Shown piece by piece: positions 9,742 through 18,795 of a DNA stretch of 36,575 nucleotides (the first letter of the stretch is position 1; the number at the start of each line of letters is the position of its first letter). The notes beneath the pieces are model-generated. The model searched no databases. It saw only the letters and a list, made by a program, of their open reading frames with translations, and was not told where the DNA came from. The position numbers were made by a program, and so were the translations under genes. Origin of the DNA: an uncultured Bacilli bacterium (GTDB taxonomy: Bacteria; Bacillota_I; Bacilli_A; RF39; UBA660); NCBI GenBank assembly GCA_947624145.1, contig CANQIU010000005.1, forward strand, positions 1 through 36,575, written 5' to 3'.

Positions 9742-10572
9742 TTAATGTTCTCTAAATAAAAATCCTTCTTTTTTTAAAGTTTTCTTTAAACTTAAATTTT
9801 CTTCTCCAATAATTTGAAAAGTATATTCTAATAATTCATTTTGCGAAAAATTAGAATTAAATCTTATAGAATGATTCTTTCGACCTATGATATTATTAAT
9901 ATTTTCATAATATTTAGAATCTTTTAATTGGTCTTTTACTTTAAAAGACCAATTAATATCTTGGGGATTTAAAAGCTTATATTCTTTTAATTTAAAACAT
10001 AAATAAGGATATAATTCATTCATTCCCTCAATAATTAAATACTTATTATATTCTTCTTTAGCTATATTTAAATTACTAATATCTTTATAATTTATAGCTT
10101 TATAATAAGAACTATTATAAATATTTAAACAATCTTCTAATATTTTACTTTTATTTTCGTTAGTTATATCATAAAGAACTTGATAAGAAAGACATACTTC
10201 TATTCTTGAAATTTCTAAATTATTACCATAAAAACCTACGCCTAAATATTTTTTTATGACATCTTCACCAATATCTAACTCTAAAATAGCATAACGAAAA
10301 TGCAAACCTTTAGCTAAATCCATATATCTTGTTTCATTAAGAAAATTAATAGTATCAGATAAGGATAGAAAAAAATACTTAGTCATTTCTTTTTCTAAGA
10401 AAGTATTAGGTAAGATATGAAATTTTGAACCATTTATATAACGATATCTTTGGGATGGGGATATATATCCTAACTTATAAAGATTAATTCCTTCATTTTC
10501 TATTCCCAATAATTTTAAATCATTTTGTCTTTCTTTATTATAATTATATTTAACAAAACGATATATTTTCAT
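9742..10572 (-). CDS. Hypothetical protein, paralog of upstream neighbour; possible ADP-ribosyltransferase-like fold
   Basis: MKIYRFVK...EMTKYFFLSLSDTI...YAILELDI...RIEVCLSYQVL shared with 10572..11300. Confidence 0.6.
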   Translation of the reverse strand: MKIYRFVKYNYNKERQNDLKLLGIENEGINLYKLGYISPSQRYRYINGSKFHILPNTFLEKEMTKYFFLSLSDTINFLNETRYMDLAKGLHFRYAILELDIGEDVIKKYLGVGFYGNNLEISRIEVCLSYQVLYDITNENKSKILEDCLNIYNSSYYKAINYKDISNLNIAKEEYNKYLIIEGMNELYPYLCFKLKEYKLLNPQDINWSFKVKDQLKDSKYYENINNIIGRKNHSIRFNSNFSQNELLEYTFQIIGEENLSLKKTLKKEGFLFREH

Positions 10573-11300
10573 TAGTTCTTCCTACTTTCAAAATTATAGC
10601 CATTTTTAATTAAAACTAATTTCATTTCTTCATTATTTAGTTTTTCTTTACTATATTCATTTATCTTATTTAACCAATTATAATCATGATTAGGATATAG
10701 TATTTGATAAGAAGTATTAATGGGAAAACATAAATAGGGATATAGTTTATTAGCTCCTTTTTGATAAATATCTTTATTTTGGCTTTTATTTTCTTTGATA
10801 AATTGTCTTATTATTTTATTCCAAGGAAAAATAAATCTTTGATAACTTAAATTATATATTTCTAAAGCCTTAGTAAACATTTTATTTTCTTCTTGATTTA
10901 AACTATTAAATAAAAGATTATAAGGTATTCTAGCCTCGGTTTTAATCTTATTATCATAGTATCCACAGCCTATAAAAAACTTTATAAGTTCTTCTTTAAT
11001 ATCTACTTCTAATATAGCATATTCATATAAAGTATTAAAGGTATCTAAATCTCTTCGGTAACATTTATAAGCCCAATCAATAGTATCTTGTAAAGATAAG
11101 AAAAAATATTTAGTCATTTCATTTTCTTTAGGAAAATTATTAGCTAAAGTATCAAAGCTTGATGTGTGAACTAAATCAAGATAACGGTATGATGGTGCCA
11201 TTAACCCATTTTTAATTAAATTTAATCCTTCATTTTCATAGCCATGTGAAAATAAAGTATGATTGATTTCATTTAATTTAACATATCGATATAGTTTCAT
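10572..11300 (-). CDS. Hypothetical protein, tandem paralog (likely start at 11300 rather than 11357)
   Basis: Internal ATG aligned with paralog start (MKLYRYVK vs MKIYRFVK), preceded by AAAGGGATGG; 1-nt overlap with next gene. Confidence 0.62.
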   Translation of the reverse strand: MKLYRYVKLNEINHTLFSHGYENEGLNLIKNGLMAPSYRYLDLVHTSSFDTLANNFPKENEMTKYFFLSLQDTIDWAYKCYRRDLDTFNTLYEYAILEVDIKEELIKFFIGCGYYDNKIKTEARIPYNLLFNSLNQEENKMFTKALEIYNLSYQRFIFPWNKIIRQFIKENKSQNKDIYQKGANKLYPYLCFPINTSYQILYPNHDYNWLNKINEYSKEKLNNEEMKLVLIKNGYNFESRKN

Positions 11301-11363
11301 AAAACCATCCCTTTTTTGCTGTTCAAATACTATATCATATTTTTTTAAAAAAGCCAATAAATA

Positions 11364-12245
11364 TTAAAGCATTAAGATTTCTTTTACTTTATTTAAGTCT
11401 AGTTTTACAATCTCAGCAATTGTATTTAAAGGAACTTTTTTAGCATACATTGTTTTTATTATGTCGCTTTTTTCTTCTAATCGACCCTTAGCTTCGCCTT
11501 TGGCTTCACCTTGAACTATGCCTTCTTTTCTTCCACATTCTCTTTCATAATTTCTTATGCCATCAAGTTCTAAAGCATCCTCTTCATCTTTATCAAATAA
11601 AGCCTCCAAGATTTCATTATTACTTAATTTTCTTAATTGTTCTTTTATATTCATTAGTACTTCATCTCCTTTGATTAATTCATTTACTTCTTCATTTTCT
11701 AAATGACCTATTTTTAAAAATAAAAATAAGATTTCTAGTTCACTTAATGTAGTTTTATTGTACCATGCTTCTTTGATGCTTTCAAGACTTATATTTATTA
11801 TTTTTATTTTCTTAGTTAATATTTTTTTACCATCTTTATAATAATACTCTTCAACTCTTTTACTTGCTTTAAAATCATTAATATTTATTAAAATAAATTC
11901 TTCGTTATTTTCTTTAGCCTCTTTACCCTTTTTAAAACTATTATTATATAAAGCATTTATATATCTTAATTTTAATTCAAATAAATTATTATAATATTTC
12001 TTATTACATTCAAAGATTAGCCGATACTGCTTATTGTATAAAATGTAACAATCAGTTATTTTACCTCTTTCACTAGTAAATTCACTTGTTATTATTTCCG
12101 TATCCAAGTATTCTATCTTAGTAGGATCGATTTTCTGTTTTAAAATGTTTTCTAAGATCTTCACAATATAGTCTTCCGTTTCCTTAGCTTTAAAGACATA
12201 TTTAAAAACACGATCTGATGTAAAATCTGGTAGCATTATAACCAT
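11364..12245 (-). CDS. Rpn/PD-(D/E)XK nuclease family transposase-like protein
   Basis: LPDFTSDRVFKYVFK...ITDCYILYNKQYRLIFECN and C-terminal charged GEAKGEAKGRLEEK segment. Confidence 0.75.
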   Translation of the reverse strand: MVIMLPDFTSDRVFKYVFKAKETEDYIVKILENILKQKIDPTKIEYLDTEIITSEFTSERGKITDCYILYNKQYRLIFECNKKYYNNLFELKLRYINALYNNSFKKGKEAKENNEEFILININDFKASKRVEEYYYKDGKKILTKKIKIINISLESIKEAWYNKTTLSELEILFLFLKIGHLENEEVNELIKGDEVLMNIKEQLRKLSNNEILEALFDKDEEDALELDGIRNYERECGRKEGIVQGEAKGEAKGRLEEKSDIIKTMYAKKVPLNTIAEIVKLDLNKVKEILML

Positions 12246-12302
12246 AACCCTCTTTCTCTATTTATTCTAGATGCTAACTTCTAATTAATCAAGGGGTTTA
12301 AA

Positions 12303-12350
12303 TTGTCGAATTTTGTCTCTTTAGGGAAGTTTTTGCCGAAGATTGTCGAA
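12303..12350 (+). promoter_or_regulatory. Cluster of Spo0A-box-like sites (TTGTCGAA, TTGCCGAA, TTGTCGAA, plus partial TTGTCTCT)
   Basis: Exact strings at 12303-12310, 12333-12340, 12343-12350; partial at 12313-12320; all spaced by multiples of 10 bp. Confidence 0.65.
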
Positions 12351-12453
12351 AAGTTCAAAAAATAAGGTTTATTTTTAAATGTTACATCCTTTTGCATGTT
12401 ATTTTCTTTTCTTTTGGTTAATGTGTATGAAAATAGATTTAGGTGATTAACTA

Positions 12454-12711
12454 ATGAGTATAGGTAGATTAAAAGAAATTAGAGAGGATAAAGGATTAAC
12501 ACAAAAAGATATTGCTAAATTATTAAAAACTACACAACAACAATATTCTAAATATGAAATAGGTATTCAAATGATTCCGGTTGAAAGACTTATCATCTTA
12601 GCCGATTATTACAATACTAGTGTTGATTATTTATTAGGACGAACTGATAATCGCACCCCTTATCCTGAATCTATTTTAAAAACTAAATCTAAAATATTAG
12701 TCCAACAATAA
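12454..12711 (+). CDS. XRE/Cro-CI type helix-turn-helix regulator
   Basis: RLKEIREDKGLTQKDIAKLLKTTQQQYSKYEIGIQMIPVERLIILADYYNTSVDYLLGRTD. Confidence 0.92.
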   Translation: MSIGRLKEIREDKGLTQKDIAKLLKTTQQQYSKYEIGIQMIPVERLIILADYYNTSVDYLLGRTDNRTPYPESILKTKSKILVQQ

Positions 12712-12714
12712 GTG

Positions 12715-14094
12715 TTAGCTTATCTTTATTCTAAAATAAAAGCAAGTTCCTTTATTTAGGGTACTTTTTACCCCATAAAGAAAATTATGTTCTTCTAAGA
12801 TTTGTTTAACAATGGAAAGACCTAGCCCGGTAGAAACGACATTTCTTTGGTGTTTCTTATCATTTTTATAATACTTATCCCAGATAAATGGTAATTCCTC
12901 TGGTTTTATGCCTTTACCTGTATCGATTATTTCTACTAAATAATCTTTTTTTTCTTTCGTTATTCTAATAATAACTTTCTTATCATCACCCGTATAATTT
13001 ATCGCATTATTAATTAAATTATAGATTACTTGATTAATTCTTTTTTTATCCGCCCAAACCATTACTTTACTAGGCATATCTACTTCAAAAACATAATCTT
13101 CGGTTTCTTTAATAATTTGATATTTATTAAGAATATTCTTTATTTCTAAAGCTAAATCAAACTTTTCTTTATTTAGTTTTTCGGCTTTAGCTTGCATTTT
13201 TGATAAATCTAATAAGTCATTAACTAAAAGCGTTAAACGATCCGTCTCATCAACAATAATATCTAAATGTTCATCCATTTTCTTTTTATCTTTATAAGAG
13301 ATATCTTTAATCATTTCCGCATAAGCCTTAATCATGGTTAAAGGCGTCTTTAAATCATGGGAGACATTAGCCATTAAATCGCGCCGTAGTTCATCAGTCT
13401 TCGCTAGTTCCATCTTTGCTTGATTTAAAGTATCAGTTAAGTCTTTTATCTCTCTAATATCCGATTTAGCAAAAGTAATATCATAGTTTCCTTTACCTAG
13501 TTCTTTAGCCTTTTTAGTAATATTAGTAATCGGGTCAGTTAATTTTCTAGATAAGAAAATAGATATTACAATGGATACAAATATCCCCACAATAGAAATA
13601 TATAATATTTGTCTTTTAATAACTTTAGTTACACTAGATAAATCTTTTAAGTTAGTATATAAGAATATATACGTACTTTCATCTTCTTTTATACCATATA
13701 ATAAAGCCGAGATGTTTTTATCATTATTCGTAAACTTATAAGATTTTCCATCTTCCCCGCTTTTAATAAATTCTCGCATCAGACTTTTAACTTGTTCATT
13801 ATTTTGGGTAAGCCCACAGCCAACCATCTTACTATTAAAGGTTTCTTTATATTCATATTCATTAGTTATAGCAATACACATTTCTTTAGTATAAGCTAGT
13901 TCTCTTAATGTCTCAACTAAATCATCCGTGGTTAAAATAGTTTGAACATTTTTATTCATATTAGCTATTTGGGTCTTTTCATAATGAATATCAAATAAAC
14001 TTATTTCTAAAAACCATAATATTCCTAATATAAGAATAATAAATAAAATTAAGTAAAATAATACTTTACTTTGAATACTAATTGTCTTCTTCAT
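12715..14094 (-). CDS. Sensor histidine kinase (HAMP-HisKA-HATPase)
   Basis: HAMP segment, MANVSHDLKTPLTMIKAYAEMI H-box, NLINNAINYT N-box, TGLGLSIVKQILE G-box. Confidence 0.95.
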   Translation of the reverse strand: MKKTISIQSKVLFYLILFIILILGILWFLEISLFDIHYEKTQIANMNKNVQTILTTDDLVETLRELAYTKEMCIAITNEYEYKETFNSKMVGCGLTQNNEQVKSLMREFIKSGEDGKSYKFTNNDKNISALLYGIKEDESTYIFLYTNLKDLSSVTKVIKRQILYISIVGIFVSIVISIFLSRKLTDPITNITKKAKELGKGNYDITFAKSDIREIKDLTDTLNQAKMELAKTDELRRDLMANVSHDLKTPLTMIKAYAEMIKDISYKDKKKMDEHLDIIVDETDRLTLLVNDLLDLSKMQAKAEKLNKEKFDLALEIKNILNKYQIIKETEDYVFEVDMPSKVMVWADKKRINQVIYNLINNAINYTGDDKKVIIRITKEKKDYLVEIIDTGKGIKPEELPFIWDKYYKNDKKHQRNVVSTGLGLSIVKQILEEHNFLYGVKSTLNKGTCFYFRIKIS

Positions 14095-14761
14095 AAATAA
14101 ATTTATATCCCATACCTCGAACGGTTACAATTAAGTCTTTATATTTACCTAGATGTTTTCTTAAAGTCTTAACATGGGTATCAATTGTCCTCTCATCACC
14201 ATAAAAGTCATAGCCCCATAGGTTATTTAAAAGTTTTTCCCGTGATAAAGCCACGTTTTTATTATCAACAAAATATTTTAATAATTCATATTCTTTAAAA
14301 GTTAAATAAATCTTTTGCCCATCAATATAAACATCATGAGCTACATCATCAATCTTTAAACCACCAAAAGTATAGATACTTTTAGTTGGTTCATTTTTTC
14401 TTTTAGTAATAGCTTTAATTCGCGCCACTAATTCTTTAGGACTAAAAGGCTTAGTTACATAATCATCAATTCCTAAATTAAAACCAATTAACTTATCATA
14501 TTCTTCGCCCCTTGCCGATAAAAAAATAAAGGGAACATCTTTATGCTCTTTAATCTTTTGGCAAGCCAAGTAACCATCCATCTTAGGCATCATTATATCC
14601 ATAATAATGATATCAAAGTCTTCATTTAAAGCTTTATCTAATGCCTCTAGACCATTAGATGCTTCTTTAACTTCATAATTTTCTAAATATAAATATTCTT
14701 TAATAACATCTCTAATTAATACTTCATCATCAACTACTAAAACTTTCAAATTTATTTTCAC
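14078..14761 (-). CDS. OmpR/PhoB-family response regulator
   Basis: LKVLVVDDE, DIIIMDIMMPKMDG, DDYVTKPFSPKELVARI, winged-helix ERTIDTHVKTLRKHLG. Confidence 0.95.
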   Translation of the reverse strand: MKINLKVLVVDDEVLIRDVIKEYLYLENYEVKEASNGLEALDKALNEDFDIIIMDIMMPKMDGYLACQKIKEHKDVPFIFLSARGEEYDKLIGFNLGIDDYVTKPFSPKELVARIKAITKRKNEPTKSIYTFGGLKIDDVAHDVYIDGQKIYLTFKEYELLKYFVDNKNVALSREKLLNNLWGYDFYGDERTIDTHVKTLRKHLGKYKDLIVTVRGMGYKFIYEEDN

Positions 14762-14806
14762 CTCAAACTTAATTATAAATTATAATTGTGAAAAAGTTAT
14801 GAAAAC

Positions 14807-15223
14807 TTAAGCTATTCTTAAAAGATTAGGATATTTTAAATCTTTATTCTTTCTTAAAATATCCATATTAATTTCAATTATTTTAAACTTATCATCATTT
14901 TCTAAACTATATACTTCTTTAAAATCTTTACCTAAATAAGACCAATTTAAATTAATTTGTCTAATATAGATATTTTTCTTATGCATATAATTATAATAAG
15001 TAAAAATATCTTCATAATCTTTTTCTTCATGATACTTTTTTAAATTAATCTTTAATAAGATATGATAGTTTTGATTATTAATATTAGCATCAATTATATT
15101 ATTTCTATTAAAAATAAAAATATTTTGAATATTAATTTCTTCTTCTAAGATTTCTTCTAAGATTTGTTTTAAAAAAGTATTATCTTTAAATAAATTATTT
15201 AATAATTTCTTTTTTTGATTCAT
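14807..15223 (-). CDS. Truncated/degenerate Rpn (PD-(D/E)XK)-like protein
   Basis: Layout LLNNLFKDNTFLKQILEEIL...IIDANINNQNYHILLKINLKKYH parallels the Rpn core but the E-x-K/Q position looks lost. Confidence 0.45.
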   Translation of the reverse strand: MNQKKKLLNNLFKDNTFLKQILEEILEEEINIQNIFIFNRNNIIDANINNQNYHILLKINLKKYHEEKDYEDIFTYYNYMHKKNIYIRQINLNWSYLGKDFKEVYSLENDDKFKIIEINMDILRKNKDLKYPNLLRIA

Positions 15224-15266
15224 AAAACACCTTCTTGACTACATTATATCAAGTTTCGAAAAAAAA

Positions 15267-15285
15267 GAATAGATTAATTCTATTC
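15267..15285 (-). terminator. Rho-independent terminator of yebC-family gene
   Basis: Minus strand GAATAG-AATTAAT-CTATTC followed by TTTTTTTT; hairpin overlaps the stop codon. Confidence 0.75.
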
Positions 15286-15999
15286 CATTTCAACATTAGT
15301 ATATATTTCTGAAACGTCATCAATATCATCAAGTAAACTATATAAACGATCAAAGATTTCTTTATCTTCTCCCGTTAATTTAATTTTTTCTTTAGCAAAC
15401 ATTCCTAGTTCATCATAAGTATATTCAAGATTAGGAATAATTTTTTCTAATATATCTTTCATAGGATTAAAGTCTTTAGGATTAACACTAATAGTTATTT
15501 CCCCATCTATAGAATCAAAATCAACTGGTTCAATTCCTGCTTCTAATAAAGCATTAAAGATTTCTTCATCGTTATTATATTTAAAAGATACTATTCCTAA
15601 ATGATCATAGTTATAAGTAACGGAATTAGTAACACCAAGGCTTTTATTAACTTTATTAAAGGCAGCTCTAACCATACCAACCGTTCGATTAACATTATCC
15701 GTTAAACATTTGATAATTAAAGTTGAAGCACCTGGCCCAAAGCCTTCATAAACAACTTCGTTATATTCTTCGCCACCAAGGCCTTTAGCTTTATCTAAAG
15801 CCCGGTTAATAATATCACTTGGCACTTGTTCTTTCTTCGCTTTTTCAATTAATCTTTTTAAAGATGTATTAGCTTCGGGATCAGATCCCCCTTTTTTTCC
15901 TACTAAATAAATTTCTTTGGCATAAGTGGTATATACTTTACCTCTTGCCGCTCCGGTTTTTTGAATACTGGCTTTTCTTACTTCATAAGCTCTACCCAT
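15280..15999 (-). CDS. YebC/PmpR family regulator (TACO1-like)
   Basis: YTTYAKEIYLVGKKGGSDPEANTSLKRLIEKAKKEQVPSDIINRALDKAKG, VVYEGFGPGASTLIIKCLTDNVNRT. Confidence 0.96.
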   Translation of the reverse strand: MGRAYEVRKASIQKTGAARGKVYTTYAKEIYLVGKKGGSDPEANTSLKRLIEKAKKEQVPSDIINRALDKAKGLGGEEYNEVVYEGFGPGASTLIIKCLTDNVNRTVGMVRAAFNKVNKSLGVTNSVTYNYDHLGIVSFKYNNDEEIFNALLEAGIEPVDFDSIDGEITISVNPKDFNPMKDILEKIIPNLEYTYDELGMFAKEKIKLTGEDKEIFDRLYSLLDDIDDVSEIYTNVEME

Positions 16000-16018
16000 T
16001 TTAAAATCTCCTCTTTTC

Positions 16019-17065
16019 TTATAATATTCTTAATTCCTTAATAAATTTATATATTCCTTTTCTTTTTTTATTTTTTCTTAAATTTCTAATTACTTTAATT
16101 GGACTATATATTTTTAAATAGGAATAATTATCTAATTTCATTCCCATTTCTAAAGCTCTTAAAACTAATAACTTGGGATTTTTCGTAGAAAGTAACATTT
16201 CCATCTCTTTTAAAGTTTGTTTCTTAACTTTTCTAATTAAATGTTTATAAAATTCTTCCCGATACTTAACAAAAATATATTTATTACCATCTAACTTTTT
16301 TATTAACTTAATAGTATCATAATAACCTAATTTTATATTATATTTAAAATCTTCATTATTGGTATTTAAAATACTTTTTAAATTATGAGATGGATTTATA
16401 ACTACTAATTTTTTTTGATCTTTAGCCTCAATTTTCTTTTTGATACCGATGGCATGTAAATCAACAACATATATTTTATCATAATCTTTATCTATTAGCA
16501 TCTTAATTGGATTATTATCTTTAAAACCACCATCTAAATAATAATCATTATCAATTATTGTTTGCATTTTAAAAACTGGTAAATAGCAACTAGCTAAGAT
16601 ATAATCATTAAGTTTACCTTTAGGAATATCTTCAATAAACTTATAAACTGCTTCAAAGCCCTTAGCTTTAACCGTAACTAAACCATAGTCAACTTGCCTA
16701 TTTCTTATTTTATCTTCTAAATTAAGTTCTTTTAGTATTTGGTATAAACCATCGGTTTTAAAGCCTTTATTTTTAATAAATTCCTGCGAATTATTGATTA
16801 GATGTTCTATTAAATTATTGCTTTTATTATGACCTAATTTCGCTATATATTCATCACTAAAGCCAATTAGCTTTCCCACATTAACGGTTTCCCAAAAACG
16901 TTTGAGCTTTTTAGCTTCGCCCGCGGCAAGCATCGCCGCATTAAAAGAACCAATTGATGTTCCCACATAACCATCAAACTTAATATGACACTTTCTTAAA
17001 GCAAAATAAACGCCAACTTGATATGAACCCCTGGTGCCTCCTCCCGATAACGCAAGACCAATCAC
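16019..17065 (-). CDS. Patatin-like phospholipase
   Basis: LALSGGGTRGSYQVGV, GTSIGSFNAAMLA (GxSxG), DGGFKDNNP (DGG). Confidence 0.93.
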   Translation of the reverse strand: MIGLALSGGGTRGSYQVGVYFALRKCHIKFDGYVGTSIGSFNAAMLAAGEAKKLKRFWETVNVGKLIGFSDEYIAKLGHNKSNNLIEHLINNSQEFIKNKGFKTDGLYQILKELNLEDKIRNRQVDYGLVTVKAKGFEAVYKFIEDIPKGKLNDYILASCYLPVFKMQTIIDNDYYLDGGFKDNNPIKMLIDKDYDKIYVVDLHAIGIKKKIEAKDQKKLVVINPSHNLKSILNTNNEDFKYNIKLGYYDTIKLIKKLDGNKYIFVKYREEFYKHLIRKVKKQTLKEMEMLLSTKNPKLLVLRALEMGMKLDNYSYLKIYSPIKVIRNLRKNKKRKGIYKFIKELRIL

Positions 17066-17985
17066 TTTTTCCTCCAGATGAAAACTTTGGCTAAGAATAT
17101 TGGCACTTTACGTTTCTTCGTCTTTCTTTTTAATTTAGTAAAATAATCCTTTAAGGTATCATTTTGATAATCAATTAGATCATTTAACTTTTCTTTATCT
17201 AAACATGTGGGACTAGAATAATCTTTATCAATAAATATTTTCGTTAAAACATAATTAAAGGTTAAACCATAAGTTAAAAGAATTTTTTGAATTAGTTCTT
17301 GATAGTTAATAACTTCTTTATCAACGACATTAAAAGTCTTCTTATTTAACTTATCTAAGTATTTAAGACCTCTAACTAAGCTATATGCTGCATCTTCTTT
17401 CGTTATCAAAGAAATATCTTGTTTACTTTGCCCATTAAAATATAAATGATCATATCTAATATCCCCAAGAATTAAAGGAAAACGATAAATTGTATAATTA
17501 GCTAATTTTTCTTTAATTACTTTTTCAGTTTCATATTTATAATAATTATAATTATTATCCTTAATCTTGATACTATCTTCTACTAAAACATCTTTTTCTT
17601 TAGGATAAATAGACATTGATGAAGAGTACATTAAAAAGCATTTCGGATTATATTTATTAATCGCTTTAATGATATTTAGAGTTCCTCCATAATCCACATG
17701 CTTAGCTAATTCTTTTTTCATATTAGCAAGAACATATGGAGAAGAAGCAAGATGAATAATAACATCATGACTCTTAACTAAAGCTCCCATTAAAACAGGA
17801 TCCGTAACATCACCATACACAATATTAATTCGACTTTTAAATCTTTTTAAATTATTAAAACTTTTTCTTGTTTTTAAATCTAAGGCTGTTATTTCATAAT
17901 TACCTTCTAATAAAAGATATTTACAAACAGCCACTCCAACCATTCCCGCGGCACCTGTTACCAAAATTTTTTTCACAAGATTCAC
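17062..17985 (-). CDS. NAD-dependent epimerase/dehydratase (extended SDR)
   Basis: KILVTGAAGMVGVAVCKYLL, DVIIHLAS, YNYYKYETEKV. Confidence 0.88.
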   Translation of the reverse strand: MNLVKKILVTGAAGMVGVAVCKYLLLEGNYEITALDLKTRKSFNNLKRFKSRINIVYGDVTDPVLMGALVKSHDVIIHLASSPYVLANMKKELAKHVDYGGTLNIIKAINKYNPKCFLMYSSSMSIYPKEKDVLVEDSIKIKDNNYNYYKYETEKVIKEKLANYTIYRFPLILGDIRYDHLYFNGQSKQDISLITKEDAAYSLVRGLKYLDKLNKKTFNVVDKEVINYQELIQKILLTYGLTFNYVLTKIFIDKDYSSPTCLDKEKLNDLIDYQNDTLKDYFTKLKRKTKKRKVPIFLAKVFIWRKK

Positions 17986-17989
17986 CTTC

Positions 17990-18709
17990 TTAAATTATAT
18001 TAATTATAATTAATAAACCAATCCCTATTATTATACCATAAATAGTTTCTTTTTTCTTAATATTCCTTATTACTTCTTTAAATAATTCTAAAAAAGCTAA
18101 ATGAATTAACATCCCCATCGTAATAGCTATAACTATTCCCATAATATTCCTACTAAGAGTTCCAAAAATAAAACCAATTATTCCCCCCAAAAAGTTTGAT
18201 AAAATAAGTAAGATAAGTAAATATCTTAATCTTTTTTTATTTTCTAAAGTAGCTAAACTAAAACCAAAAGGCAAGTTATGTAAGCATGTTCCAATCCCCA
18301 TTAATAAACCACTTTTTAAATCATTACTGGTAAGACTATAGATAGAAACACCTTCAATTATATTATGTAAAATTAAAGCTATTATCGTAATAAGACTAAT
18401 ATGTTCTAAATGTCTTTTATGTTCTTTTTTATTATCTAATATTTCATGATGTTCATGGGTATGTTGAGGAATAAATAAATCAATTAAGATTAATAACAAT
18501 AATCCTACTAATATAAATGAATATATCCACCATTTATTTATTTCTCTTAACTCCGGCATTAAGTCAAATATAATTAAGCCAAGAATAATGATAAAAGCAC
18601 ATGACATAGACATAAGAATAAGCTTATCTTTATCTTTACTCTTATTATAGATAATTATCCCAATTAAAAAAAATAAACCACATATTAATGTTAAGACTAA
18701 CCCAATCAT
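17990..18709 (-). CDS. ZIP-family divalent metal transporter
   Basis: ALILHNIIEGVSIYSL, GIGTCLHNLPFGFSLA, His-rich loop HTHEHHE. Confidence 0.9.
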   Translation of the reverse strand: MIGLVLTLICGLFFLIGIIIYNKSKDKDKLILMSMSCAFIIILGLIIFDLMPELREINKWWIYSFILVGLLLLILIDLFIPQHTHEHHEILDNKKEHKRHLEHISLITIIALILHNIIEGVSIYSLTSNDLKSGLLMGIGTCLHNLPFGFSLATLENKKRLRYLLILLILSNFLGGIIGFIFGTLSRNIMGIVIAITMGMLIHLAFLELFKEVIRNIKKKETIYGIIIGIGLLIIINII

Positions 18710-18745
18710 AATCTCACCTATCCCTTATTTTACACTATTTTAGTC

Positions 18746-18780
18746 AAAAGAAAAAGGACTAAATTAATAGTCCTATTATT
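18746..18780 (-). terminator. Rho-independent terminator downstream of surface gene 1
   Basis: Minus strand AGGACTATTAATTTAGTCCTTTTTCTTTT. Confidence 0.7.
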
Positions 18781-18795
18781 GACAAATTATTTAAT

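Noticed and set aside
10572-11357. Upstream start at 11357 (MAFLKKYDIVFEQQKRDGF...)
   Set aside because: The paralog begins at the aligned internal Met (11300), which also has a better RBS.
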